Positions 43,165-52,350 of a DNA stretch of 64,000 bases are shown piece after piece. Position 1 is the stretch's first letter, and the number at the start of each line of letters is the position of its first letter. The DNA is taken from the NCBI GenBank assembly GCA_965221655.1, contig OZ244906.1, positions 1,302,001-1,366,000 on the forward strand. The letters run 5' to 3'. This DNA is from Bin107 sp965221655 (lineage in GTDB: Bacteria > UBA8248). Below the pieces are notes generated by a model, which worked only from the letters and a program-made list of their open reading frames with translations, had not been told where the DNA came from and did no database searches. The translations under genes were made by a program, and so were the position numbers.

Positions 43165-44549
43165 CGCGCTCCCTCCCCCGTCCATTCGCGCACCATCTCG
43201 CGGAAGACGTCGCCGCGATGGGCGTAGTCGCGAAACTGATCGAAGCTCGAACATGCCGGCGAGAGCAGCACCGTATCCCCCGCTTCGGCCTCCTCGGCGC
43301 AGACGCGCACGGCCTCGGCCAGCGTCCGCGCGTGGACGATGGGCGCGCAGCCCGCGAAAAAATGCCCGAAGCGCTCCGCCGCCTCGCCAATGAGCACCAG
43401 CCGCCGCACCTTCTCCTCCACCAGGGGACGCAGGGGCGCAAGGTCGCTCCCCTTGTCGGTGCCGCCCGCGATAAGCAGTACGCTCCGCCCCGCACTCGCC
43501 AGGCTCATCGCCGTAGCGCCCACGTTCGTACCCTTGGAGTCGTTCACCCAGCGCACGCCGCCCGCCTCGGCCACCACCTCCATGCGGTGGGGCAATCCGC
43601 TGAAACTCTGCGCCACGCGCGCCATCGCCGCAGGCTCCGCCCCCAGAAAGTGCGCCGCGGCGCAAGCCGCCAGAAAGTTCTCGAGGTTGTGCAGGCCGGG
43701 CGCGGCGATGTCCTCCACCCCGCACACGCGGCGCTCTCCTCCCTCATCGACCAGAAGCACCGCACCGTCTTGCGCATAAGCGCCCCGGCGGACGGGCGCA
43801 CGCCTGCTGAACGCGAGGACGCTCTGCGCCCCCCCGGCCATGTAGCGTGCGCTCAGGGGGTTGTCCGCGTTCAGCACCTTGGCCTCCCCTGCGCCCTGGT
43901 TGGCGAACAGCCGCGCCTTGATGGCCGCGTATTCCTCCAGATCGGGGTGGCGATCGAGATGATCGGGCGTTACGTTCGTCATCACCCCCACTTTCGGCTT
44001 GATGGTGGGCGCCCATTCGAGTTGAAAACTGCTCACCTCCGAGACGACGAAGTCGGCCTCTTTCGCCTCAGCCTCGACTACTTCGACGAGCGCACGCCCG
44101 ATGTTGCCGCCCACGGGGGCGCGCAGCCCGCTTTCCTCCAGAATGCGCCCGAGCATGGTGGAGACCGTCGTCTTTCCGTTCGTGCCCGTCACCGCGGCGA
44201 TGGGCGCAGGACACAGCCTGCAGGCGAGTTCCACCTCCCCGATCACCTCCGCCCCCGCCGCCTGTGCGATGGCGATGTAGCGGTTCGTCGCCGGAATCCC
44301 CGGGCTCACCACCAGCAGGTCGCACTCTTTGAACGACGCTTCGCGGTGAGCGCCCAGCTCGAGCGCCACCCCACCGGGCAGTCGCTCCGCGAGTCCTTCC
44401 ACCGCGCGCGCGTCGGTGGCCACCACCCGCGCCCCCAGGCGCGCCAGCGCACCCGCCGCGGCGACGCCGCTGCGCGCCATGCCCATGACGAGGGCGCGCC
44501 GCCCGGGCAATGTCTCCGTCCACGCCGTGGCCAAAACCAGACTCCTCAT
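43161..44549 (-). CDS. murD: UDP-N-acetylmuramoylalanine--D-glutamate ligase
   Basis: This 462-residue Mur ligase adds D-Glu. The N-terminal domain shows ALVMGMARSGVAAAGALARLG, the ATP loop is AVTGTNGKTTVSTML, and the Mur ligase core has NVTPDHLDRH. NDSKGTNVGATAMSL and LLSPACSSFDQFRDY are MurD-specific C-terminal motifs. ATG 44549 overlaps the mraY stop by ATGA, and the stop overlaps ftsW. Confidence 0.97.
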   Translation of the reverse strand: MRSLVLATAWTETLPGRRALVMGMARSGVAAAGALARLGARVVATDARAVEGLAERLPGGVALELGAHREASFKECDLLVVSPGIPATNRYIAIAQAAGAEVIGEVELACRLCPAPIAAVTGTNGKTTVSTMLGRILEESGLRAPVGGNIGRALVEVVEAEAKEADFVVSEVSSFQLEWAPTIKPKVGVMTNVTPDHLDRHPDLEEYAAIKARLFANQGAGEAKVLNADNPLSARYMAGGAQSVLAFSRRAPVRRGAYAQDGAVLLVDEGGERRVCGVEDIAAPGLHNLENFLAACAAAHFLGAEPAAMARVAQSFSGLPHRMEVVAEAGGVRWVNDSKGTNVGATAMSLASAGRSVLLIAGGTDKGSDLAPLRPLVEEKVRRLVLIGEAAERFGHFFAGCAPIVHARTLAEAVRVCAEEAEAGDTVLLSPACSSFDQFRDYAHRGDVFREMVREWTGEGAR

Positions 44550-45631
44550 CGCAGCTTCAGCGTCGCCAGGCTCATGAGCGCCAGCACAATCGCCACTATC
44601 CAGAAGCGGACCGTCACCTTCGGCTCGGCGAGGCCCGCCTCCTCGAAATGGTGATGCAGGGGCGCCATTCGGAACACGCGCTTGCCCCGGAGCTTGAAGG
44701 AAAGCACCTGCAATATCACCGAGGCCGTTTCGATGACGAACAGCCCGCCCACCAGGAACAAAAGCAGCTCCTGCTTGATGGAAAGCGCCACCGTCGCCAG
44801 CAGGCCGCCCAGCGAGAGCGCACCCACGTCGCCCATGAACACCTGGGCCGGATATGCGTTGAACCACAAAAAGCCGAGTCCCGCCCCGAACATCGCCCCG
44901 CAGACGACGGCCAGCTCCCCGGCTCCGCGCACGTGAAAGACGAGCAGATATTTCGAAATCAGCGCGTGCCCCGAGACGTAGCTGAAGACGAGGTACACCC
45001 CCGCCGCTATCAGCAGAGGGCCGACGGCGAGGCCGTCGAGCCCGTCGGTGAGGTTCACGGCGTTGCTCGTCGCGACGATGACCAGTGCGGCGTAGGGTAT
45101 GAACCACACGCCGATGTCGGGATGTACGTTCTTGAAGAAGGGCACCATAACGACGGGCTGAAAGTCCGCTCCGCCCATGCCGGCGTAGAGAGCCCAGCCC
45201 ACGGCCAGGCCGATGAGCGACTGGGCCAGAAACTTTACGGCGGGCCGCACGCCGCCCTTGTCCTTTAAGGCTACTTTCTTGTAGTCGTCCCAGAATCCCA
45301 GCAGTCCGAAGGCGATGACCACGAACACGCAAATCAGCACGTAGCCGTTCGCAAGGTCGTTCCACATCAAGACGGCCGCGACGACGCACGCGAGAATGAG
45401 CAGCCCGCCCATCGTCGGCGTTCCCTGCTTGGACATGTGGCTTTGGGGGCCGTCGTCGCGGATGACCTCGCCAATCTGGCGGTTTTGCAGGTAGCGAATC
45501 AGGCGCGGCCCCAGCACCAGCGCCATGAAGAACGCCGTCAGCGCGGCGATAGCCGTGCGGAACGTAATGAAGCGAAACACGTTCAACGCGGATATCGCGT
45601 CGACGAACGATACGAAAACGGAATACAGCAT
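44546..45631 (-). CDS. mraY: Phospho-MurNAc-pentapeptide transferase
   Basis: This 361-residue membrane enzyme with about ten helices transfers phospho-MurNAc-pentapeptide to undecaprenyl phosphate (lipid I). Catalytic motifs are SKQGTPTMGG, LLGFWDDYKK, SNAVNLTDGLDGLA, AQVFMGDVGALSLGG and APLHHHFE. The start ATG 45631 shares one base with the murF stop TGA. Confidence 0.98.
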   Translation of the reverse strand: MLYSVFVSFVDAISALNVFRFITFRTAIAALTAFFMALVLGPRLIRYLQNRQIGEVIRDDGPQSHMSKQGTPTMGGLLILACVVAAVLMWNDLANGYVLICVFVVIAFGLLGFWDDYKKVALKDKGGVRPAVKFLAQSLIGLAVGWALYAGMGGADFQPVVMVPFFKNVHPDIGVWFIPYAALVIVATSNAVNLTDGLDGLAVGPLLIAAGVYLVFSYVSGHALISKYLLVFHVRGAGELAVVCGAMFGAGLGFLWFNAYPAQVFMGDVGALSLGGLLATVALSIKQELLLFLVGGLFVIETASVILQVLSFKLRGKRVFRMAPLHHHFEEAGLAEPKVTVRFWIVAIVLALMSLATLKLR

Positions 45632-47025
45632 CAGCCCCCCAGCCCTTCTATCACGCGCTCCATTCTCATCGAGCGCGAACCCTTCACGAGCACCCAGTCG
45701 CCGGGGATGAGCAGCCCCCCCACCGAGGAGGCGGCGGCGTCCGGCGTATCGAAATGCAGGACGCGCGCGTCGTCCATGCCCGCACGAAGCGCCTCCTCAG
45801 CCGCGAGCCGCATGAGCAGGCCCACGCCCACGAACAGGTCCACGCCCGCACCCGCCACCTTGCGGCCTACCTCGCGGTGCGCGCTCTCCGCCGCCGGGCC
45901 CAACTCCGCCATGTCGCCCAGGATGGAGACGACCCTCCCCTCCCCCCGGAGGGCGCCTGCGGTCTCGAGCGCCCGGCAGACCGACGCAGGATTCGCGTTG
46001 TAGGAATCATCCAGCACGCGCACGCCCTCGCGTCCGGGCAGTGCCCGCGCCTCAAGACGCATCCCGGGCAGCGTCGTCCGCGCGAGACCCGCAGCAGTCG
46101 CCTCGAGCGAAACGCCCAGGGCGTAGCCGCAGGCCGCCGCCGCCAGTGCGTTCAGAACGTTGTGCCGCCCGAGCGCCTCGATACGGACGCGGCCCTGCCC
46201 GTCAGGCCGCCCGAGCGAAAAGCGCGCGCCCCCGGCGTGCACTTCCACCTCTTCGGCCCAAACGTCGTTTTCCGGAGAGAAACCGAAGCGAATCACGCGC
46301 CCTCCCCGCGCCTCATGCCTCTGCGCCAGGGTGCGGCTGTGGGCATCCTCGTTCGAGAGCACGGCCACGCCGCCTGCGGGCAAGGCTTCGAGAATCTCGC
46401 CCTTCGCATCGCGCACCGCCTCCACGCTGCCCAGCCCCTCGATGTGGGCGGGGCCGACGTTCGTGATGACGCCGACCGAGGGGCGCGCGATTTCGGCGAG
46501 GCGTGCGATTTCGCCCGGCATGCTCATCCCCATTTCGAAGACGGCACAGGCGTGGCGCACACCCAGCGCGAGCACCTGGTGCGGAAGGCCCACCAGGTTG
46601 TTGAGGTTTCCGCTGCTCTTGCACGTCTCCCCCAGAGCGGACAGAACGGCCGCCGTCATCTCCTTGGCCGTCGTCTTCCCGTTGCTGCCCGTGAGGCCGA
46701 CCACGGGAATCTCGAAACGGCTGCGGTGCCGCCGCGCCAACTCGCCCAGAGCGCGCAGGGTGTCTTCGACCTCGACGACGAAAGCGCCTTCAGGGACACG
46801 CCTGCCCGCGTGCACCACCACGCCCGCCGCTTCCTTGCGCAGCGCCTCGTCCAGAAAATCCGCTCCGTCGAAGTTCTCCCCGCGCAGGGCGACGAACAGC
46901 GCACCCGCCGTAAGGGTGCGCGTATCCGTGCTCACGCCGGCCACACGCTCCGCACCCCGCCCGCGGACGAGCCTTCCGCCCGTGGCTTCGGCAACTTCGT
47001 GCGCGCGGAATTCGGCTATCGTCAT
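45631..47025 (-). CDS. murF: UDP-MurNAc-tripeptide--D-Ala-D-Ala ligase
   Basis: This 464-residue Mur ligase adds the D-Ala-D-Ala dipeptide. It shows the STDTRTLTAGALFVAL start of the UDP-binding domain, the ATP loop GLTGSNGKTTAKEM, GMSMPGEIARL, the metal and substrate motif VGPAHIEG, and VLDDSYNANPAS, which is the MurF signature. The start is ATG 47025, overlapping the murE stop by ATGA. Confidence 0.97.
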   Translation of the reverse strand: MTIAEFRAHEVAEATGGRLVRGRGAERVAGVSTDTRTLTAGALFVALRGENFDGADFLDEALRKEAAGVVVHAGRRVPEGAFVVEVEDTLRALGELARRHRSRFEIPVVGLTGSNGKTTAKEMTAAVLSALGETCKSSGNLNNLVGLPHQVLALGVRHACAVFEMGMSMPGEIARLAEIARPSVGVITNVGPAHIEGLGSVEAVRDAKGEILEALPAGGVAVLSNEDAHSRTLAQRHEARGGRVIRFGFSPENDVWAEEVEVHAGGARFSLGRPDGQGRVRIEALGRHNVLNALAAAACGYALGVSLEATAAGLARTTLPGMRLEARALPGREGVRVLDDSYNANPASVCRALETAGALRGEGRVVSILGDMAELGPAAESAHREVGRKVAGAGVDLFVGVGLLMRLAAEEALRAGMDDARVLHFDTPDAAASSVGGLLIPGDWVLVKGSRSMRMERVIEGLGG

Positions 47026-48518
47026 CTCTCGTATCCCGCAAGGCGCAGCGCCTCGCGAGCCTCCTCGCAATCGTCGAAAGGAGTGCGCTCGTGGCCGATA
47101 ATCTGGTAGGTCTCGTGCCCCTTGCCCGCGATGACCACGGTGTCGCCCGCGTCTGCTGAGGCGATGATGGCGCGAATCGCCTCGCGCCTGTCCAGGATGG
47201 AGCGCCACCGGCCCGTGCTCCCGGGCACCAGATCGGCCCCCGCCTCCACCTGCCGCAAAATCGACGCAGGCTCCTCGGTGCGCGGGTTATCCGAGGTCAT
47301 CACCACGTAATCGCTCGCCCGCAGGGCGGCGGCGGCCATAAGCGGACGCTTGCGCGCGTCCCTGTCCCCCCCGCACCCCATCAAGGTGAGGAGCCTGCCC
47401 TGGGTCACGGGCCGGGCGAACTCCAGCACGCGCGCGAGGGCGTCCTCTGTATGGGCATAGTCCACCACCACGAGAAACGGCTGGCCGGCCTCCACCTTCT
47501 CGAAGCGTCCGGGAACGTTTTCGAGTGCGGCGACGCCCGCCGCCACCTCCTCGAGCGAGAGCCCCTGCGCCAGGCACGCCGCCGAGGCAGCCAAGACGTT
47601 GCTCAGGTTGTGGCGCCCGATGAGCGTCGTCTCGATTCGCGTCTGCCCCGCGGGGGTGCACAGCCGAAAACGCATCCCCGACGCCGAGGCGCGGACATCT
47701 TCTGCGACGACGTCCGCCTCCCCTTCCGCCGCGTAGGTCCACACCTCCCCCGACGCCATCCCGGCGAGGCGCGCGCCGTAGGCGTCCTCCACGTTCACGA
47801 CGGCGCTTTGCGGGGAGAACGCGGTGAAGAGCCTCGATTTCGCCTGAAAATAGGTTTCCATGTCGCCGTGGAAGTCGAGGTGATCCTGCGTCAGGTTGGT
47901 GAACACGGCGGTCTCGAAGTCGCAGCCGAGCAACCTCCCCAGCGCCAGGCCGTGGCTCGACACTTCCATCACCGCATGGGTCGCGCCCGCCTCGACCATG
48001 CGGCGCAGGTAGCCTTGCAGGTCGGGACCTTCGGGCGTGGTGCGCGGCTCCTCGAACGTCTCCTCCCCCACGCGGTAGCAAATCGTCCCCATGAGGCCCG
48101 TACTCCTGCCCGCGGCGCGCAGTACGGCGTCGATGAGGAACGCGGTGGTCGTCTTGCCGTTCGTGCCCGTTACGCCGATAAGGGCGAGCTCTCCCGAGGG
48201 ATGGCCATACAACGCATCGCCGATGCGCGAGAGCGCCTCGCGGCTCGAATGCGCGACGAATACGGGAACGTCCAGGCCTTGCATTCGTCTTTCGGCGATC
48301 ACGGCGGCGGCCCCCGAGGCGAGCGCCTCGCCCACGAAGTCGTGCCCGTCCGCCTCAAAACCGCAGACGGCGACGAACACGTCGCCCGGACGCACGCGGC
48401 GCGAATCGTAGGCCACGCCGGTTACGCGCGCGGAGAAATCTCCCCCGCCCCGCGCACCGGGAACGCCACGGGTCAACTCCTCAAACGTCGTCTCGCGCCT
48501 CGCCACCTCGCTCAACAC
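47022..48518 (-). CDS. murE: UDP-MurNAc-dipeptide--diaminopimelate ligase
   Basis: This 498-residue Mur ligase adds the third stem-peptide residue. It has VAYDSRRVRPGDVFVAV, the ATP loop GVTGTNGKTTTAFL, and DNPRTEEP near the C-terminus. The DNPR motif marks meso-diaminopimelate specificity, so the wall is of the Gram-negative type. The start is GTG 48518, within the 3' end of ftsI; the two genes overlap by 7 nt and GAGAGG lies upstream. TTG 48515 and a later GTG are alternatives. Confidence 0.95.
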   Translation of the reverse strand: MLSEVARRETTFEELTRGVPGARGGGDFSARVTGVAYDSRRVRPGDVFVAVCGFEADGHDFVGEALASGAAAVIAERRMQGLDVPVFVAHSSREALSRIGDALYGHPSGELALIGVTGTNGKTTTAFLIDAVLRAAGRSTGLMGTICYRVGEETFEEPRTTPEGPDLQGYLRRMVEAGATHAVMEVSSHGLALGRLLGCDFETAVFTNLTQDHLDFHGDMETYFQAKSRLFTAFSPQSAVVNVEDAYGARLAGMASGEVWTYAAEGEADVVAEDVRASASGMRFRLCTPAGQTRIETTLIGRHNLSNVLAASAACLAQGLSLEEVAAGVAALENVPGRFEKVEAGQPFLVVVDYAHTEDALARVLEFARPVTQGRLLTLMGCGGDRDARKRPLMAAAALRASDYVVMTSDNPRTEEPASILRQVEAGADLVPGSTGRWRSILDRREAIRAIIASADAGDTVVIAGKGHETYQIIGHERTPFDDCEEAREALRLAGYER

Positions 48519-50455
48519 TTCACCTCTCCCAGAGGTGCACGCACTTGTTCGCCGTGCAGGAAACGACGCACCCGCTTCGCCGTCTCGAATACCCGCTCGC
48601 CCATGGTGCGGCTCTCGCTTGAGGTCCCTCCCCAGTCCTCGGTATGCTCCGTCGCCACCCGCAGGACGGCGGCACCTTCGGGCGGCACGCCCATGTAGCG
48701 CAGCGCACGCCGGGCGATGCGCCCCCAGACGGGAGCCGCCACCGTTCCGCCCCACGCGCCGCCGGGGGCGCGTCCGCCGTCAAAGACGACGATGAGCGCG
48801 AAACGGGGGTTTTCGTAAGGAGCAAAGCCCACGAAGGACATGATGAACTCCGTGCGGCTGTAGCCCCGCCTGTCCGGCAGGGCTTTTTGCGCCGTGCCCG
48901 TCTTGCCCGCCGCCACGTAGCCGGGAACCTCGGCCTTGCGGCCCGTGCCCTCGCGCACGACCTTGCGCATCAGGGCGGCGACGCGATCCGCCACGCGACG
49001 CGAAATCACGCGCCGCACCCTGGCCGGGGGCGCTGAGCACGCCTGCCTGCCGTCGCGCTCGAGGGAGTCGAGCAGAACGGGAGCGGGCATCAGCCCGCCA
49101 TTGGCCACCGCGGCGACCGCCATGACCATCTGAAGCGGGGTGACGGCCACCTCCTGGCCGATGGCGAAGGTGGCGAGCGATATTCTCGACCACTGCTCGG
49201 GCGCGCGGAGTATCCCCTTCGCCTCACCGGGAAAGTGCACCCCCGTCCTGCGGCCGAAGCCGAAACGGCGCGCCATGCGGTAAAGGGCCTCCTCGCCCAC
49301 CTCGCGCGCCATTTTGAAGGTGCCGATGTTCGATGAGTTGACTATCACTTCCCCGGCGGTGAGTTCGCCGAACTTCTTGTGGTCGTGGAGGACGTAGCGT
49401 CCCCTGACGCGGTAGGCGCCGTTTTCGGCAAAGTACTTTTTGTCGAGCGACTTGCCCGCCTCCAGATAAGCCGCCGCCGTGATGATCTTGAACGTCGAGC
49501 CGGGCTCGTAGAATTCCTGGACGGCGGGTTCTTTCCAGGCCGAAGCCCGATACAGATGGTAAGCGTTGGGGTTGAAGCCGGGCACGGACGCGAGAGCGAG
49601 AATTCTTCCGCTGCCGGGCTCGACCATGACGCCGATGGCGCGCTTCGCACCCACCCGGTCCAACTGGTCGCGCAACTCCGTCTCCACGACGTACTGGAGC
49701 ACCTCGTCGATGGTGAGGCGCACGTCCGCCCCCGGGCGCGGGGGCACGAGAACGCGCACCTCGGGCAGCACGGACCTCCCCTTTGCGTCGCGCTCGACGC
49801 GGATGCGGCCCACACGCCCGCTCACGTGCCGCTGGTAGGACTGCTCCAGGCCGTACATGCCTCCATCGTCGACACCCACGAAACCCAGGAGCGAAGAAGC
49901 GAGGTCGCGCTTGGGATAAAACCGCCTGCTCTCGGTGACGAAGCCGAGACCATCCAGGCGCAGCGCCTCGATGCGCTTTTTCTGCTCGGGGGTAATTTTG
50001 CGTTTGACCCACACGTAGCTGCTGTCGCCGCCGAGCTTGTTGAGGTAACCCTTTGCAGGGCCGCCGAGAATCTTCGAGAGTGCGAGCGAGGCGCCGAGGG
50101 GGTCGACGACCTCCCGCGCGTTGGCGAAAAGCGAAGGCGCATTGATGCTCACCGCGAGAGGCCTTCCGCGTGCGTCCGCCAGGTCTCCGCGCCGGGGACG
50201 CACCACCAGGGTGCGGCGCAACTGGCGCTCCGCATAGGCCACGAGCCTCTCTCTGTCGCGAATCTGGATGACGAAGAGCTTGACGCCCAACATGCAAAAT
50301 CCCAGACCCACCAGGAGGCCGCAAACCGTCAAGCGGCGAGAAAAACCCTGTTGCATGGACGAACCTGCTATGGGCGGTAGCGGAAAAAGGGCGGCGGTGC
50401 TGCTCTGCCTGCTGCCATCTACAAATCCTGCCGGCTGTTGCCGTTTTCTAGCCAC
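48512..50455 (-). CDS. ftsI: Peptidoglycan transpeptidase FtsI (PBP3-type)
   Basis: This 647-residue class B penicillin-binding protein crosslinks septal peptidoglycan. An N-terminal membrane anchor (LTVCGLLVGLGFCMLGVKLF) follows a short basic or Pro-rich cytoplasmic part. The pedestal domain has RGDLADARGRPLAV. Transpeptidase motifs are the nucleophile EPGSTFKIIT, SSNIGTF and AAGKTGTAQK. The start is given as GTG 50455, overlapping ftsL by 8 nt; ATG 50356 (MQQGFSRR) would shorten it by 33 residues and is a realistic alternative. Confidence 0.94.
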   Translation of the reverse strand: MARKRQQPAGFVDGSRQSSTAALFPLPPIAGSSMQQGFSRRLTVCGLLVGLGFCMLGVKLFVIQIRDRERLVAYAERQLRRTLVVRPRRGDLADARGRPLAVSINAPSLFANAREVVDPLGASLALSKILGGPAKGYLNKLGGDSSYVWVKRKITPEQKKRIEALRLDGLGFVTESRRFYPKRDLASSLLGFVGVDDGGMYGLEQSYQRHVSGRVGRIRVERDAKGRSVLPEVRVLVPPRPGADVRLTIDEVLQYVVETELRDQLDRVGAKRAIGVMVEPGSGRILALASVPGFNPNAYHLYRASAWKEPAVQEFYEPGSTFKIITAAAYLEAGKSLDKKYFAENGAYRVRGRYVLHDHKKFGELTAGEVIVNSSNIGTFKMAREVGEEALYRMARRFGFGRRTGVHFPGEAKGILRAPEQWSRISLATFAIGQEVAVTPLQMVMAVAAVANGGLMPAPVLLDSLERDGRQACSAPPARVRRVISRRVADRVAALMRKVVREGTGRKAEVPGYVAAGKTGTAQKALPDRRGYSRTEFIMSFVGFAPYENPRFALIVVFDGGRAPGGAWGGTVAAPVWGRIARRALRYMGVPPEGAAVLRVATEHTEDWGGTSSESRTMGERVFETAKRVRRFLHGEQVRAPLGEVKC

Positions 50456-50798
50456 CCGGCCCGAGGCGTACGTACACGACTTGCCCGGGCTTCGGGAAAA
50501 CCATCTTCATCTCGCGGCGCGCCATGGACTCGACGCGGTCCAGCTGGCGCAGCGTCGCCGCCTCGATGCGCAGGACGCGCCGCTCCTGCAAGAGCCGCGC
50601 ACGTTCGCGCTCCAGGGACGCCAGGTCGTAGCCGATGCGCACCATCTCGAGGTGCGGCCAGACCACCGCGGCGGCGCTGCACGCGATGAGGACGATGCAT
50701 GCGCCCACCCGCGACAGCGAAACACGCGTGTCTGCCGACGCTTTTCGGGCGAAGCGCGCGAGCAGGCGCACCCGCAAGCCCTTGCGCGAGCGGCTCAC
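50448..50798 (-). CDS. ftsL: Cell division protein FtsL
   Basis: This 116-residue bitopic protein has a very basic N-terminus (~30 residues rich in Arg and Lys), one membrane span (GACIVLIACSAAAVVW) and a coiled-coil segment (YDLASLERERARLLQERRVL). A basic C-terminus ends it. Identity rests mainly on position between rsmH and ftsI and on this topology, as FtsL is poorly conserved. The start is GTG 50798, overlapping the rsmH stop as GTGA. Confidence 0.85.
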   Translation of the reverse strand: MSRSRKGLRVRLLARFARKASADTRVSLSRVGACIVLIACSAAAVVWPHLEMVRIGYDLASLERERARLLQERRVLRIEAATLRQLDRVESMARREMKMVFPKPGQVVYVRLGPGG

Positions 50799-51721
50799 CG
50801 GACGGGCTCCGCAATGCGCTCCGCCGCGCGGAGCTTGGCGCTTCTGCTGCGCGGGTTCTCCTCCACCTCCTCCCGGGCGGGCCGCACGACCCGGCGCGTG
50901 AGGATTTCCAGCGTCGGTTGCGGGCCACTCGCCAGTTCCCGAAAGAGGTTCTTGACGATTCTGTCTTCGAGCGAATGAAAGCTGATGACCACGATGCGCC
51001 CGCCCCGCGCGAGCAAGTCCACCGCGTCGCGCAGGGAGTCCTCGAGCGTTTCCATCTCGCGGTTCACGGCGATGCGCAGGGCCTGAAACGTGCGGGTCGC
51101 CGGATGGATGCGCCGCCTCCTCCCTGCGCCGCGGCCGCCCCGTTTCGCGGCGACCGAGGCGACGAGCGCGGCGAGTTCGTCGCATCGATCGATACCCCCG
51201 CTCGCGCGCGCTCGTCCGATGGCGCGCGCGATGGCGCGGGAGTATCGTTCCTCGCCGTAGCGATAGATGACGTCGGCGAGCTCTTCTTCGGAGAGTTGCG
51301 CGATGAGGTCGGACGCCGTTACGCCCCGTGTGCGGTCCATGCGCATGTCGAGCGGCTCAGGCGCGTTCATGCGAAAGCCGCGGCCCGGGGAGTCGAGCTG
51401 CATCGAGGAGAGACCCAGGTCGAAAAGCACGCCGTCGAGCGACGCATACCCCTCACTCGCCACGATGCGCTTCATCTCGCCGTGATGTGCATGGTGAACG
51501 CGGGCGGCCGAGCCGTACCTGGCCAACCGCCGCACACAGAATTCGACGGCGTCTCGGTCCCGGTCACAGCCGATCAGCACACCCGATGGCTGAACCGCAT
51601 CCAAAACCGCTTCGCCGTGTCCCCCTCCGCCCAAGGTAGTATCCAAGAACACGGCGCCCGGAGATGGTGCCAGGAAACGCAAAACCTCCTGAACCATGAC
51701 CGGGACGTGAGACGCCCTCAC
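50795..51721 (-). CDS. rsmH: 16S rRNA (cytosine-1402-N4)-methyltransferase
   Basis: This ~308-residue RsmH/MraW methylates C1402 of 16S rRNA using S-adenosylmethionine. The N-terminal ASHVPVMVQEV, SAM motif FLDTTLGGGGHGEAVL, DGVLFDLGLSSMQLD and FQALRIAVNREMETLE are diagnostic, with VVISFHSLEDRIVK near the end. The start is not certain: GTG 51721 places the conserved HVPV four residues in and gives a normal length, but its ribosome site is weak. About 98 nt separate it from mraZ. Confidence 0.93.
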   Translation of the reverse strand: MRASHVPVMVQEVLRFLAPSPGAVFLDTTLGGGGHGEAVLDAVQPSGVLIGCDRDRDAVEFCVRRLARYGSAARVHHAHHGEMKRIVASEGYASLDGVLFDLGLSSMQLDSPGRGFRMNAPEPLDMRMDRTRGVTASDLIAQLSEEELADVIYRYGEERYSRAIARAIGRARASGGIDRCDELAALVASVAAKRGGRGAGRRRRIHPATRTFQALRIAVNREMETLEDSLRDAVDLLARGGRIVVISFHSLEDRIVKNLFRELASGPQPTLEILTRRVVRPAREEVEENPRSRSAKLRAAERIAEPVR

Positions 51722-51818
51722 GTTCGTATCTTCGCCGCCGGGACTCTCCCCGGCGGAAAGCCTGCTCGACCTCTCCAGTGCGGCGAACACTTGCTTCCCC
51801 CCTGGTTCGCTGCCGCAT

Positions 51819-52277
51819 CTAAAATTCGAAGTCGACGAAATCCTCCTCGTCACCAGCACCTTGCCCGGCGTCCGCCCCATCGGACGCCCCGTCGACTTCT
51901 TCTTCCCATCTCCCCTTGTCCCAAATCTCCAGCTTGTCCTCGATGCCCACGACGACGGCGTCTTTCTCTATGCTGCATTTCGTCCGCATGTCAGCGGGCA
52001 CCAGAATGCGGCCCTGCCTGTCGAATTCGCACGCCCGGGCGCGTCCGTAGAGCTTGCGCAAAACCTGACGCACCTCCTTCGTGGTGGTGGAGAGCCCCTT
52101 GAGCCTCTCGCTGAATTTGCGTTTCCACACATCCAGCGGGTACAGAAAGATGCAGCCGTCCTTGGTGAGAAGAACGAAATGCTCTCCGTAGGTGGCGCTC
52201 AGGTATTCGCGGAACTTCGCCGGAATGCTTACGCGCCCCTTCGCGTCCACGGAAACGTCATGAGAGCTGATGAGCAT
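51819..52277 (-). CDS. mraZ: Transcriptional regulator MraZ
   Basis: This 152-residue protein has two AbrB-like MraZ domains: DAKGRVSIPAKFRE (residues ~10-23) and DRQGRILVPADMR (~88-100), each holding the D-x-K/Q-G-R DNA-binding turn. It is followed by a long acidic tail. MraZ binds repeats in its own promoter and usually represses the dcw cluster. The start is ATG 52277, with GAGAGG upstream. Four 10-bp operator repeats lie 7-46 nt before the start codon. Confidence 0.96.
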   Translation of the reverse strand: MLISSHDVSVDAKGRVSIPAKFREYLSATYGEHFVLLTKDGCIFLYPLDVWKRKFSERLKGLSTTTKEVRQVLRKLYGRARACEFDRQGRILVPADMRTKCSIEKDAVVVGIEDKLEIWDKGRWEEEVDGASDGADAGQGAGDEEDFVDFEF

Positions 52278-52283
52278 CTCGCC

Positions 52284-52323
52284 TCTCCCACTTCTCACCA
52301 CTTTTTACCACTATCCCCTACTT
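52284..52323 (-). promoter_or_regulatory. MraZ operator: four 10-bp repeats
   Basis: On the minus strand four consecutive decamers read AAGTAGGGGA, TAGTGGTAAA, AAGTGGTGAG, AAGTGGGAGA. They share A-G-T-(A/G)-G-G-(T/G) at one-helical-turn spacing. MraZ in E. coli and mollicutes binds just such TGG-containing direct repeats of 10-bp period. The array begins on the -10 element and covers the start region. Confidence 0.85.
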
Positions 52324-52350
52324 ATAGTCCTTCCCGGATCGTCTTGTCAA
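52321..52350 (-). promoter_or_regulatory. Promoter of the mraZ/dcw cluster
   Basis: On the minus strand a perfect -35 TTGACA (52350-52345) is followed after 18 bp by TATAAG (52326-52321). The -10 overlaps the first MraZ repeat, giving a direct route to autorepression of the whole division cluster. Confidence 0.75.
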
